Origin: an uncultured Duncaniella sp.
Lineage (GTDB): Bacteria; Bacteroidota; Bacteroidia; Bacteroidales; Muribaculaceae
Assembly (NCBI GenBank): GCA_910584825.1
Contig: CAJUCI010000030.1
Coordinates: forward strand, 1 to 29,175
Direction: 5' to 3'
DNA length: 29,175 nucleotides
Of this stretch, positions 16,931 through 25,576 are shown piece after piece. A program made the position numbers and the translations under genes. Positions within the stretch are counted from its first letter, which is position 1; each line of letters opens with the position of its first letter. The notes beneath the pieces were generated by a model that saw nothing but the letters and a program-made list of their open reading frames with translations, had not been told where the DNA came from and did not search any database.

Positions 16931-17060
16931 GGAGTAATGAGTTTATAGAGTTAAGTTTCCATATAGTCTTTCCTATAGCCTTTCCTATAGTCTAAAGAGT
17001 AACAAGTTTATAAAGTTAAGTTCCCATAGTCTAAGGAGTAATAAGTTTATAAAGTTAAGA
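16922..17060. repeat. Three imperfect 39-bp repeats after cca
   Basis: Copies lie at 16922-16960, 16987-17025 and 17026-17060 (the last truncated), consensus roughly ATAGTCTAAGGAGTAA then AGTTTATAAAGTTAAG. The last two are directly adjacent; the first two are separated by 26 nt of CTTTCCTATAG-type repeats. Copy 1 includes the cca stop codon. I see no promoter motif between here and queD. Confidence 0.85.
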
Positions 17061-17126
17061 TATTACTTAAAGCCTAAAAACTGATATCGTTAATCCGTTA
17101 GTTAATAAGATAATAAGTCCATATAA

Positions 17127-17462
17127 ATGTACTACATAACCAAGACTTTCGAGCTTGCCGGCTGTCACCGCCTCCAACTCTCCTACCCGAGCAAGTGCAG
17201 TAACCTGCACGGGCACAATTGGTTGGTGACGGTCTATTGCCGTGCGCGCGAACTGAATGCCGACGGCATGGTCATCGACTTCTCGCACATCAAGGAGCGC
17301 ATCACCGGCTATCTCGACCACGGTAACTTCAACGAGCTCCTGCCATTCAACCCTACCGCCGAAAACATCGCCCGATGGATATGCGACCAGATTGACACCT
17401 GCTATCGCGTGGACGTGAAGGAGAGCGAGGGCAACATCGCCACTTATACTATCGACGAATGA
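17127..17462 (+). CDS. queD: 6-carboxy-5,6,7,8-tetrahydropterin synthase
   Basis: A 111-residue member of the 6-pyruvoyl-tetrahydropterin synthase fold. It would convert 7,8-dihydroneopterin triphosphate to 6-carboxytetrahydropterin, the first committed step to queuosine. Zinc ligands are His14, His28 and His30 (in AGCHRL and NLHGHNW), with catalytic Cys24 in PSKCSN. The LDHGNFNELL motif supplies the Asp-His pair, and a C-terminal Glu lies in VKESEGN. The length is typical of short bacterial QueD. Its stop overlaps the queE start by 4 bp, so the two are translationally coupled. The overlap with queE settles QueD over a biopterin enzyme. Confidence 0.93.
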   Translation: MYYITKTFELAGCHRLQLSYPSKCSNLHGHNWLVTVYCRARELNADGMVIDFSHIKERITGYLDHGNFNELLPFNPTAENIARWICDQIDTCYRVDVKESEGNIATYTIDE

Positions 17463-18022
17463 AGGTCAACGAGATTTTCTACTCACTGCAGGGCGAAGGC
17501 TTCCATACGGGCACTCCCGCCGTGTTTCTGCGTCTGAGCGGATGCAATCTGCACTGCCGCTTCTGCGACACAAGCCATCAGGATGGCACGGAGATGGCCG
17601 AGGGGGAGATACTCGAGCGCGTGCTCACATATCCCTCACGCCACATCGTCATAACCGGCGGCGAGCCGTCGCTCCAGCTCACCGATTCGCTCGTGGAGAT
17701 ACTTCACAATGCCGGATTTTATATCCAGGTGGAGACCAACGGCACGCATCCCCTGCCCGAGGATGTCGACTGGGTGACATGCTCCCCCAAGGGTGATGCA
17801 CCCGTGGCACTCAAGCGCATCGACGAGCTAAAGGTGGTGTATCTCGGCCAGGATGTCGAGGAGATTGCCAATCGCCATGCGGCCATGCACTACTTCCTGC
17901 AGCCATGCTCGTCACCCGACTACGACGGCGGCTCAAACACTCCGGCCACTGTGCGCTATATCCTCGACCATCCCCACTGGAGACTATCGCTCCAGACGCA
18001 TAAACTTATAGGCATCGAATAA
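17459..18022 (+). CDS. queE: 7-carboxy-7-deazaguanine synthase (radical SAM)
   Basis: A 187-residue radical SAM enzyme that rearranges 6-carboxytetrahydropterin to 7-carboxy-7-deazaguanine in queuosine synthesis. The iron-sulfur cluster cysteines are Cys29, Cys33 and Cys36 (GCNLHCRFCDTS), followed by the SAM-binding GGE motif in VITGGEPSLQ and by VETNGTHPLPEDVDW. The N-terminal IFYSLQGEGFHTGTP is characteristic of QueE. It is of the short form, complete, and coupled to queD by a 4-bp overlap. queC and queF are not in the window. Confidence 0.94.
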   Translation: MKVNEIFYSLQGEGFHTGTPAVFLRLSGCNLHCRFCDTSHQDGTEMAEGEILERVLTYPSRHIVITGGEPSLQLTDSLVEILHNAGFYIQVETNGTHPLPEDVDWVTCSPKGDAPVALKRIDELKVVYLGQDVEEIANRHAAMHYFLQPCSSPDYDGGSNTPATVRYILDHPHWRLSLQTHKLIGIE

Positions 18023-18031
18023 ACCATACCC

Positions 18032-19564
18032 ATGACATCAAGATTCTTCTCCCCGCTTGCGACACTGATAATCGGACTGTGCATAGCATCATGCACGGCC
18101 GGGAAAGGCGGCTCCGACTCCGACCACCTGGTGATACTCCACACCAACGACACACACTCGTCCATAGACCCTGACTCGCGCGACAACGGCGGCATAGCCC
18201 GGCGCAAAGTGATAATCGACAGCGTGCGCGCCGAGCACTCCAACGTAATGCTCGTCGATGCCGGTGATGCCGTGCAAGGCTCGCTCTATTTCACCATTTT
18301 CGGCGGCGAAGTGGAGCGCGCACTCATGAACGAGCTGGGATATGACATACGCATACTCGGCAACCACGAGTTTGACCGCGGCATGAAGAAACTCGCCGAG
18401 GAGTGGGGCCAGGTTACCGCCACGCGCCTCAGCACCAACTATGACCTCACCGGCTCGACGCTCGAAGGGCTGTTCGTGCCTACGGTAATTAAGGAGGTCA
18501 ACGGACACAAAATCGGATTCATCGGCCTCAACCTCGACCCAGTCGGCATCATAGCCGAAGAGAACTGCGAAGGAGTGAAATACCTCGACGCCCTTGAGAA
18601 GGCCAACGAGGCCGCCGCCCGACTCCGCTCCGAGGGGGTAGAGATGGTAATAGCTGTGAGCCATCTCGGATATGACCCGACGCAGGGCACAAGCGATGTC
18701 GACATAGCCCGTGGGAGCAAGGATATAGACATCATCATCGGCGGCCACTCCCATACGGCCATCGACCCGGCCAATCCCGACTCACCCCAATGGCGCATAC
18801 CGAATGCCGAGGGGGACACCGTAACCGTGCTTCAGACCGGCTCGCGAGGCTCGGCTGTAGGCGAAATAGACATTGACCTCGCCACACGCACAGTCACCCC
18901 CAAGCTAATCCCGGTCAACAACCGGCTTGACTCGCGCATCGACACGAAATTCGCCTCGCTCATCGACCCGTACCGCGTAAAGGTCGACTCCCTGCGCGCC
19001 TATAAGATAGGCGAGACCCCCAACGAATTTGAGCGCACATCCACACGCATGCTCAACCTCTTCAGCGACTTCGTGCGCGAGCGCGGAGCCGAGATTAGCG
19101 GCAAGCCGGTGGACCTCTCCATCATGAACAAGGGGGGCATACGCAACTCGCTCATGGCCGGCGACATCACCAAGGGCGAAATCATCGACATAGCCCCGTT
19201 TGAAAACCGTGTGGTCGTGCTCGACATTCTCGGGGCCGACCTGCTCGAGAATATCGGTATCATGACGGGCCAGGAGGGGCAGGGCGTAAGCTCCAACGTC
19301 AAAGTGCTCTACGACCCCGAGACCCATGCCGTCAACAGCGTGACAATCGACGGACGGCCCGTCGACCCCGCACGCAGCTACCGCCTGGCTACCATCGACT
19401 ACCTCGCCGCAGGAAACGACTACATGACTCCGCTGAAACGCGCTGTCACCATCGCCCGCAGCAAGGACATACTCTATGAGGCTCTGATAGAGTATATCGA
19501 GAGCGGCCGCCTCAACCGTCTGCTCGCCGCCCCTGACGACACAGCCCGCATGACATCGTTCTAA
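18032..19564 (+). CDS. 5'-nucleotidase/metallophosphoesterase lipoprotein
   Basis: A 510-residue predicted lipoprotein (lipobox CIASC, Cys21) of the UshA/5'-nucleotidase family, which dephosphorylates nucleotides outside the cytoplasm. The metallophosphoesterase half has all canonical blocks: LHTNDTHSSI, DAGDAVQGSL, ILGNHEFDRG, AVSHLGYDP and IIGGHSHT. The C-terminal half is the 5'-nucleotidase substrate domain (NKGGIRNSLMAGDITKGEII, then IAPFENRVVVLDILGADLLE). In some Bacteroidales these halves are separate genes; here they are fused. It follows queE by 9 nt and precedes a DUF486 gene by 34 nt, so it is probably part of the queDE transcript. A shared purine theme with queuosine synthesis is possible but speculative. 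Confidence 0.9.
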   Translation: MTSRFFSPLATLIIGLCIASCTAGKGGSDSDHLVILHTNDTHSSIDPDSRDNGGIARRKVIIDSVRAEHSNVMLVDAGDAVQGSLYFTIFGGEVERALMNELGYDIRILGNHEFDRGMKKLAEEWGQVTATRLSTNYDLTGSTLEGLFVPTVIKEVNGHKIGFIGLNLDPVGIIAEENCEGVKYLDALEKANEAAARLRSEGVEMVIAVSHLGYDPTQGTSDVDIARGSKDIDIIIGGHSHTAIDPANPDSPQWRIPNAEGDTVTVLQTGSRGSAVGEIDIDLATRTVTPKLIPVNNRLDSRIDTKFASLIDPYRVKVDSLRAYKIGETPNEFERTSTRMLNLFSDFVRERGAEISGKPVDLSIMNKGGIRNSLMAGDITKGEIIDIAPFENRVVVLDILGADLLENIGIMTGQEGQGVSSNVKVLYDPETHAVNSVTIDGRPVDPARSYRLATIDYLAAGNDYMTPLKRAVTIARSKDILYEALIEYIESGRLNRLLAAPDDTARMTSF

Positions 19565-19598
19565 ACCTCCAACCCCCAAACTTTTTAAACTCATATAT

Positions 19599-19973
19599 AT
19601 GAACGGATGGCTCACAGTAGGACTCCTCGTAGTCTCCAACATATTCATGACGTTCGCATGGTACGGTCAGCTGAAACTCCAGCAGATGAAGGTCATCACC
19701 TCATCGACCCCGCTAATCGCAGTCATACTCCTGTCATGGGGCATCGCACTGTTTGAATACTGTTTCATGGTGCCCGCCAACCGCTACGGATTTCACGAAA
19801 ACGGCGGTGCATTCTCACTTCTGCAACTCAAGGTGATACAGGAGGTCATCTCACTCATGATATTCACCGTGTTCACCATACTCTTTTTCAGAGGCGAGGC
19901 TCTGCACTGGAATCACTTCCTGGCCTTCTGCCTTCTGATTATCGCCGTTTATCTCGTATTTATGGAAAGTTAA
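19599..19973 (+). CDS. DUF486 (DMT-like) small membrane protein
   Basis: A 124-residue protein with four hydrophobic segments (about residues 5-20, 36-56, 78-99 and 104-121). It carries the DUF486 hallmarks: FMTFAWYGQLK near the N-terminus, LSWGIALFEYCFMVPANRYG in the middle and HWNHFLAFCLLIIAVYLVF at the end. The family is related to small drug/metabolite transporters, but no substrate is known. It sits in a tight series between the 5'-nucleotidase gene and the C10 protease gene, with only 3 nt before the latter. Confidence 0.88.
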   Translation: MNGWLTVGLLVVSNIFMTFAWYGQLKLQQMKVITSSTPLIAVILLSWGIALFEYCFMVPANRYGFHENGGAFSLLQLKVIQEVISLMIFTVFTILFFRGEALHWNHFLAFCLLIIAVYLVFMES

Positions 19974-19976
19974 AAA

Positions 19977-21359
19977 ATGACCATGCGCAACATCATAATC
20001 CCGGCCGCACTCCTCGCGGCATTCGCCGCCCTGCCTGTCCATGGCGAACGTAAAGAATCAGTCCTGCCCCTGCTCACAAGCGAGTGGGGCCAGAACGCAC
20101 CCTACAACAATCTCTGCCCCGAATATGCTCCCGGCCGTCGGTGCAAGACGAGCTGCGTGGCCACAGCCATGACGCAGATAATGCGCTATCACAAATATCC
20201 CGTCCAAGGACGCGGAGAGAAATCAATGAAGTGGAGCTACGGCTCGCAGTCGGCCACTCTGACCGCCGACTTCGGGGCCACGACATACTTGTGGAACGAT
20301 ATGCTCGACAATTACCGTGGGCAATACACCCAGGCCCAGGCCGATGCCGTTGCCACCGTAATGTATCAGTTCGGAATAGCCTCTGATGCGGAGTACACCC
20401 CCGACAGCGGCGCGTACATTGACGATGCGTTTATGGCGGCAATGAACTATTTCCGCTACTCGACACAGTCAGTAATGGCCGACAGGGAGTATTTTGACGA
20501 CGCCACATGGACCGAGCTTGTCTTCGATGCCATATCCGCAGGATTCCCCGTATATTACGGCGGCTACACCGCAGGCTATGCCGGCCATGCGTTTATCATT
20601 GACGGCTACAATGCCCGTGGCGAGGCGCACGTCAACTGGGGTGACGGCACCGGCGGCGGGTACTATCCCATGTCGAGGCTCGGCAGCTACGTATATGGCC
20701 AGTCTGCCATGCTGTTCTATCCCACAGCTCGCCCCGACGGTATGCAATCATGGATGGTATGCTCCACAGGCGTGAGCGTAAGTGACGCGCAGGTGTCGAG
20801 AGTCGATGAAAAAGCATCGCTGACCGTGAATGCCGACATAAAGAATTTTACCGCCGAGGCTCCTGCTGTTACTTTCGGTCTGATGCTGTGTGACGACAAG
20901 GGGACGATATGCTATGCCGAGGGTGAACGCCTCACCCTGCCCGACAACAAGTATGTGTCATTAAAGTCATTCAATGTACCGGCTTCAGCATTCCCGACAT
21001 CGGGGCGGTTCGAGGCCACGCCGGTCTACCGCACAGCCGACTCGCAGGAATGGGTTCCTGTCAAGATGCTCAATAAGGATGCGATGTCATCGTTTAACGT
21101 CACATTGTCGCCCGAAAGCATCAAGGCTGACATGAGCGGGATTGAAGACATCGTGTCAGAGGCCGGACAGGCTATGCCGTTCACAGTCGCTGACAACGTC
21201 ATCCGCCTCACTTCGTCCGAACTGACCGAGGTCGCCATCTATGACACTCGCGGCATATTTATCGCCGGACTGACACAATCGTCGCCCCTCTCCCCCATCC
21301 TGCCCCAGGGCATCTACATCGTCACCACCCCGTCACGCTCCTACAAAGTCAGGATATAG
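19977..21359 (+). CDS. C10 family (streptopain-like) cysteine protease, no prodomain
   Basis: A 460-residue exported cysteine protease. The signal peptide (MTMRNIIIPAALLAAFAALP) is followed directly by the mature catalytic domain. The catalytic Cys60 lies in CKTSCVATAMTQIMRYHKYP and His204 in AGHAFIIDGY; the Trp of VNWGDG is near residue 221. Classical family members such as SpeB have an inhibitory propeptide of roughly 100 residues or more between signal and catalytic domain; here only about 15 residues precede LTSEWGQNAPYN. After the catalytic domain come a beta-rich region (about residues 262-375) and a C-terminal tail beginning SGIEDIV and containing LPQGIYIV, similar in plan to the tail of the pectate lyase. 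The gene lies 3 nt after the DUF486 gene. Substrates are unknown. Confidence 0.87.
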   Translation: MTMRNIIIPAALLAAFAALPVHGERKESVLPLLTSEWGQNAPYNNLCPEYAPGRRCKTSCVATAMTQIMRYHKYPVQGRGEKSMKWSYGSQSATLTADFGATTYLWNDMLDNYRGQYTQAQADAVATVMYQFGIASDAEYTPDSGAYIDDAFMAAMNYFRYSTQSVMADREYFDDATWTELVFDAISAGFPVYYGGYTAGYAGHAFIIDGYNARGEAHVNWGDGTGGGYYPMSRLGSYVYGQSAMLFYPTARPDGMQSWMVCSTGVSVSDAQVSRVDEKASLTVNADIKNFTAEAPAVTFGLMLCDDKGTICYAEGERLTLPDNKYVSLKSFNVPASAFPTSGRFEATPVYRTADSQEWVPVKMLNKDAMSSFNVTLSPESIKADMSGIEDIVSEAGQAMPFTVADNVIRLTSSELTEVAIYDTRGIFIAGLTQSSPLSPILPQGIYIVTTPSRSYKVRI

Positions 21360-21384
21360 CATAATATAAAATGTGACATAACGA

Positions 21385-21507
21385 AAGGGATACATAAGGA
21401 CAAAAGTTTCAAAAGAAACATAAGTTTATATTATCTGATAACACTTGATTATCAAAAGAATATATTTCTTATGTTTCTTTTGAAACTTTTGTCCTTATGT
21501 GTCCCTT
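21385..21507. repeat. 40-bp inverted repeat between convergent genes
   Basis: Arms 21385-21424 and 21468-21507 are complementary over 40 bp with a single T-G exception (21391 with 21501). The spacer is 43 nt and AT-rich. The element lies between the end of the C10 protease gene and the end of pgi, so it may terminate transcription from both sides. Its outer arms (AAGGGATACATAAGGAC) share words with the elements at 13115, 8156 and 29018. Confidence 0.88.
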
Positions 21508-21592
21508 CCTTGAATTGTGACACACCACCATCATCTCCTTGCGCGCCAAAACGGATGACACGCAAGGAAACTTGGTCGGTTTGGGTATGCTA

Positions 21593-22936
21593 TTACTTCA
21601 GACGGGCCTGGATAGCCTCGGTCTCCTTCTCGTAGCCGGGCTTGGCGAGGAGCGCGAACATGTTGCGCTTGTAAGCCTCAACGCCGGGCTGGTTGAAGGG
21701 GTTGACATCAATCATATAGCCACTGATGCCGCAAGCCTTCTCGAAGAAGTAGATGAGCTGACCGAGATACTTCTCGCGGAGGGCGGGAAGGGTGATGAGC
21801 AGGTTGGGCACGCCGCCGTCAACGTGGGCGATGCGAGTGCCGAGCTCGGCCATCTTGTTCACCTCATCGATGTGCTTACCGGCGATATAGTTCAGACCGT
21901 CAAGGTTAGCCTCGTCAGAGGGGATGAGCTTCTCATGCTTCTGCTCGAGCACCGAGATAACGGTCTCGAAGATGGTGCGCTCGCCGTCCTGAATCCACTG
22001 ACCCATCGAGTGGAGGTCGGTAGAGTTGTCGACAGCTGCGGGGAAGATGCCCTTGTGGTCCTTGCCCTCGCTCTCGCCGTAGAGCTGCTTCCACCACTCA
22101 GCGAAGAAGTGGAGTTTGGGGTTATAGTTTACGAGAATCTCTATCTTCTTACCGGCATTGTAGAGAGCGTTGCGGGTGCAGGCATAGAGGAACGCGGGGT
22201 TCTGCTCGTTGGCCTCGGCAGTAGCCTTCTCCATCTCGGCTGCGCCGTCGATGAGAGCGCGGATGTCAAAGCCTGCAACTGCGATGGGGAGCAGGCCCAC
22301 GGGGGTGAGCACTGAGAAACGGCCACCAACATTGTCAGCGATGACAAATGTCTTGTAACCCTCCTCGGTAGCGAGGCTGCGGAGCGCGCCGCGCTGTGCA
22401 TCGGTGATGGCAACGATGCGCTTGCGGGCCTCGTCGACGCCGAGCTGACGCTCGAGCTGCTCCTTGAGCAGACGGAATGCTATGGCAGGCTCGGTGGTGG
22501 TGCCGCTCTTGGAGATTACGATGATGCCGAAACGCTTGTCCTTGAGATAGTCCTGAAGTTCAAACATGTAGTCCTCACCGATGTTCTGACCGGCGAAGAG
22601 CACCTTAGGCTCGCCCTGCACGCCGGAACGGTAGGCTGCGAAGCTGTCGCTGAGAGCCTCGATTACGGCCTTGGCTCCGAGATAGCTGCCGCCGATGCCG
22701 ATGGCCACTACGGTGTCGCAGGTGGCACGGAGCTGGTCAGCGCATGCGATGATATCGTCGAGGAGAGCCTCGGTGGTTTCGGTGGGCAGGTTGACCCAGC
22801 CAAGGAAATCATTACCGGCTCCGGTGGCGTTGAGCACCTTGTCAAGAGCCTCGGTAGCCTTGCCGTCAAGGCGGTTGATGTCTTCGCGACTTACGGTCGA
22901 GAGCACATCCTTAATGTCGACGTTGATTGTTTTCAT
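21593..22936 (-). CDS. pgi: Glucose-6-phosphate isomerase
   Basis: A 447-residue cytoplasmic enzyme interconverting glucose 6-phosphate and fructose 6-phosphate in glycolysis and gluconeogenesis. The length matches the compact, Bacillus-type Pgi. Recognisable blocks are GIGGSYLGAKAVIEAL (sugar-phosphate loop), VISKSGTTTEPAIAFRLL (SIS domain phosphate-binding), NVGGRFSVLTPVGLLP (family signature), STDLHSMGQWIQDG and the C-terminal FNQPGVEAYKRNMF with its active-site lysine. It starts 31 nt after gpsA and no TAnnTTTG promoter is seen in between, so it is the last gene of the lysS-gpsA-pgi operon. Confidence 0.96.
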   Translation of the reverse strand: MKTINVDIKDVLSTVSREDINRLDGKATEALDKVLNATGAGNDFLGWVNLPTETTEALLDDIIACADQLRATCDTVVAIGIGGSYLGAKAVIEALSDSFAAYRSGVQGEPKVLFAGQNIGEDYMFELQDYLKDKRFGIIVISKSGTTTEPAIAFRLLKEQLERQLGVDEARKRIVAITDAQRGALRSLATEEGYKTFVIADNVGGRFSVLTPVGLLPIAVAGFDIRALIDGAAEMEKATAEANEQNPAFLYACTRNALYNAGKKIEILVNYNPKLHFFAEWWKQLYGESEGKDHKGIFPAAVDNSTDLHSMGQWIQDGERTIFETVISVLEQKHEKLIPSDEANLDGLNYIAGKHIDEVNKMAELGTRIAHVDGGVPNLLITLPALREKYLGQLIYFFEKACGISGYMIDVNPFNQPGVEAYKRNMFALLAKPGYEKETEAIQARLK

Positions 22937-22967
22937 GCTATTTTTAATTTAATGAAATATATTATCG

Positions 22968-23960
22968 TTATATAAACCACTTGCCGAGGGCACGCATTGA
23001 CCGCTCGGCATTGGCGTGACGGTAGAGGATGTCATACACGGCATCGAGTATGGGCATCTCCACGCAATACTTCTTGTTGATTTCCTTGATGCACTTGGCT
23101 CCGTAATATCCCTCGGCCGTCTGCTCCATCTCCATGCGGGCGGTCGACACGGAGTAACCCTTGCCGATAATCGAGCCGAAGTTGTGGTTGCGCGAGAAGC
23201 GCGAATAAGCCGTGACGAGCAGGTCGCCGAGATAGACCGAGTCGCATATGCAGCGCGGACGGGGGCACACCTCGTCGACAAACCGCTCCATCTCCCTGAT
23301 GGCATTGCTCACGAGCATGGCCAGGAAGTTGTCGCCCCCCTTCATGCCGTGGATTATGCCCGAGGCGATGGAGTAGACATTCTTGAGCACGGCGGCATAC
23401 TCGATGCCCTCGACGTCGCTCGAGGTGATGGTGCGCGTGGAGGGGGAGTTGAGCTTCGCGCCAAACTCCTCGGCCAGCTTCACGTCATGACAGCCGACGG
23501 TGAGGAAGCTCGGACGGTCGAGAGCCACCTCCTCGGCATGGCACGGGCCGCCGATGACGAGCACCCGCTCGGGGCTTACGCCGAAACGGCGCGCCATGTA
23601 ATCGGAAACTATCTCATTGTCGCCGGGCACTATGCCCTTGACAGCCGAGATGATGATGCGCGACGAGATGTCGACGGTAATCTTGTCGACGTGTGACTTG
23701 AAGTAAGGCGACGGCATGACGAGCAGCAGGGCATCGGCCTGCGAGCACACATAGTTGATGTCGCTCGAAAACTCGATGCGGCTGACGTCAAACTCTACGT
23801 CGGTGAGATATGCGGGGTTATGGCCGAGACGCTTGAAATCGTCAATACGGTCGTCACGGCGCATGTACCAAAGGATGGAGTCGCAATTTCGCAACAGGAG
23901 CTTAGCCAAAGCTGTAGCCCAGCTTCCGCCTCCCATCACTGCTATTTTATTGAAACTCAT
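22968..23960 (-). CDS. gpsA: Glycerol-3-phosphate dehydrogenase [NAD(P)+]
   Basis: A 330-residue cytoplasmic enzyme reducing dihydroxyacetone phosphate to sn-glycerol 3-phosphate for phospholipid synthesis. The N-terminal Rossmann motif is MGGGSWATALAKLL. The substrate side shows SAVKGIVP, GGPCHAEEVA, the catalytic lysine in AAVLKNVYSIASG, and GGDNFLAMLVSNAIREM where many homologues read GxNTKAAL; the latter divergence is usual in Bacteroidales as far as I recall. VYLGDLLVTAYSRFSRNHNFG completes the family pattern. It lies 31 nt after lysS and 31 nt before pgi, all on the same strand. Confidence 0.94.
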   Translation of the reverse strand: MSFNKIAVMGGGSWATALAKLLLRNCDSILWYMRRDDRIDDFKRLGHNPAYLTDVEFDVSRIEFSSDINYVCSQADALLLVMPSPYFKSHVDKITVDISSRIIISAVKGIVPGDNEIVSDYMARRFGVSPERVLVIGGPCHAEEVALDRPSFLTVGCHDVKLAEEFGAKLNSPSTRTITSSDVEGIEYAAVLKNVYSIASGIIHGMKGGDNFLAMLVSNAIREMERFVDEVCPRPRCICDSVYLGDLLVTAYSRFSRNHNFGSIIGKGYSVSTARMEMEQTAEGYYGAKCIKEINKKYCVEMPILDAVYDILYRHANAERSMRALGKWFI

Positions 23961-23991
23961 TACAAGCGGTTGAGGTGTATCTTATAGGGGA

Positions 23992-25536
23992 CTATTCGGC
24001 ATCGGCACTTTCAGCCTGAGCGGCGGCCTTCTTCTCGGGACGCATCTGCGGGAAGAAGAGCACCTCCTGGATGGTAGTCTGGCCGGTCATGAGCATCACG
24101 AGACGGTCCATGCCGATACCCATGCCCGATGTGGGGGGCATGCCATACTCGAGCGCGCGGATGAAGTCCTTGTCGATAATCATTGCCTCGTCGTCGCCCT
24201 TCTCGGCCAGACGCATCTGCTCGACAAAACGCTCGTACTGGTCAATCGGGTCGTTAAGCTCGGAGTAGGCGTTGGCAAGCTCCTTGCCGTTGACCATAAG
24301 CTCGAAACGCTCGGTGAGCTCTGGATTGTCGCGGTGACGTTTGGTGAGCGGCGACATCTCGATGGGATAGTCTATAATAAAGGTGGGCTGGATGTAGTTG
24401 CCCTCGCACTTCTCGCCGAAAATCTCGTCGATGAGCTTGCCTTTGCCCATCGAGTCGTCGACCTCGATGCCAAGCTCCTTGGCAGTCTTGCGCAGGGCGT
24501 CCTCGTCCATGCCGGTGATGTCCACGCCTGTGAAGTCCTTGATGGCCTGGGCCATAGTGACACGCGGATAGGGAGCCTTGAAGTTGATGACGTTGTCGCC
24601 CACCTTGACCTCGGTGGTGCCGTTGACGTCGAGACAAATCTTCTCGAGCATCTTCTCGGTAAACGACATCATCCAGTTGTAGTCCTTGTAGGCCACGTAT
24701 ATCTCCATGCAGGTAAACTCGGGGTTGTGCGTGCGGTCCATGCCCTCGTTGCGGAAGTTCTTGGAGAACTCATACACACCCTCAAATCCGCCCACGATGA
24801 GACGCTTGAGATAAAGCTCGTCGGCGATGCGGAGATAGAGGGGGATGTCAAGCGCGTTGTGATGGGTGATGAAGGGGCGCGCGGCGGCTCCGCCGGGGAT
24901 TGACTGGAGTATGGGGGTCTCGACCTCCATGTAGCCGGCATTGTTGAAGTATTCACGCATGGAGTTGTACACCTTGGTGCGCTTGATGAATATCTCCTTT
25001 ACGCCCTCGTTGACCACGAGGTCGACATAGCGGCGACGGTAGCGCAGCTCGGGGTCGTCAAACGAGTCGTAGACCACGCCGTCCTTCACCTTGACTACGG
25101 GCAGGGGGCGGAGCGACTTGCCGAGGACTGTAAGCTCGGTGGCATGCACCGAAATCTCGCCGGTCTTGGTGCGGAACACGTGACCCTTCACGCCGACAAA
25201 GTCTCCGATGTCAAGGAGTTTCTTGAACACAACATTATACAGGTCCTTGTCCTCGCCGGGGCAGATTTCATCGCGGTTGACATACACCTGTATGCGTCCG
25301 CATGAATCCTTCAGTTCCATAAATGAGGCTTTGCCCATGATGCGGCGGCCCATGACACGTCCGGCCACCGACACCTCGCGCAGAGGTGCGTCATCCTGAA
25401 AAGTTTCTTTGATTTCAGTCGAATATCCGGTCACGGGGTATTCGGCTGCGGGGTAAGGCTCTATGCCGCGACGTCGCATTTCGTCAAGACTTGCGCGACG
25501 GATGGTTTCCTGTTCACTGAGCTGTGGTGCGTTCAT
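23992..25536 (-). CDS. lysS: Lysyl-tRNA synthetase, class II
   Basis: A 514-residue enzyme charging tRNA-Lys. The N-terminal OB-fold anticodon-binding domain includes VAGRVMGRRIMGKASFMEL. The class II catalytic core shows motif 1 around MREYFNNAGYMEVETPILQS, motif 2 in FRNEGMDRTHNPEFTCMEIY and motif 3 in GMGIGMDRLVMLMTG. The C-terminus is short (ending near FFPQMRPEKKA) with a small Ala/Glu-rich tail, so no extra domain is fused. It is the first gene of the lysS-gpsA-pgi transcript, with a -7 element 41 nt upstream. Confidence 0.96.
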   Translation of the reverse strand: MNAPQLSEQETIRRASLDEMRRRGIEPYPAAEYPVTGYSTEIKETFQDDAPLREVSVAGRVMGRRIMGKASFMELKDSCGRIQVYVNRDEICPGEDKDLYNVVFKKLLDIGDFVGVKGHVFRTKTGEISVHATELTVLGKSLRPLPVVKVKDGVVYDSFDDPELRYRRRYVDLVVNEGVKEIFIKRTKVYNSMREYFNNAGYMEVETPILQSIPGGAAARPFITHHNALDIPLYLRIADELYLKRLIVGGFEGVYEFSKNFRNEGMDRTHNPEFTCMEIYVAYKDYNWMMSFTEKMLEKICLDVNGTTEVKVGDNVINFKAPYPRVTMAQAIKDFTGVDITGMDEDALRKTAKELGIEVDDSMGKGKLIDEIFGEKCEGNYIQPTFIIDYPIEMSPLTKRHRDNPELTERFELMVNGKELANAYSELNDPIDQYERFVEQMRLAEKGDDEAMIIDKDFIRALEYGMPPTSGMGIGMDRLVMLMTGQTTIQEVLFFPQMRPEKKAAAQAESADAE

Positions 25537-25576
25537 ATAGATATGATTGATGATATTTTTCAGTTAAAGACATCTG

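Noticed and set aside
16922..17060. CRISPR array
   Set aside because: The repeats are imperfect, partly adjacent without unique spacers, and no cas genes are present.
17061..17126. preQ1 riboswitch before queD
   Set aside because: The short AT-rich leader shows no recognisable preQ1 pseudoknot; it is mostly repeat remnants.
21385..21507. Insertion sequence ends
   Set aside because: The spacer is only 43 nt without a transposase, and no clear target duplication flanks the arms. A decayed MITE cannot be fully excluded.
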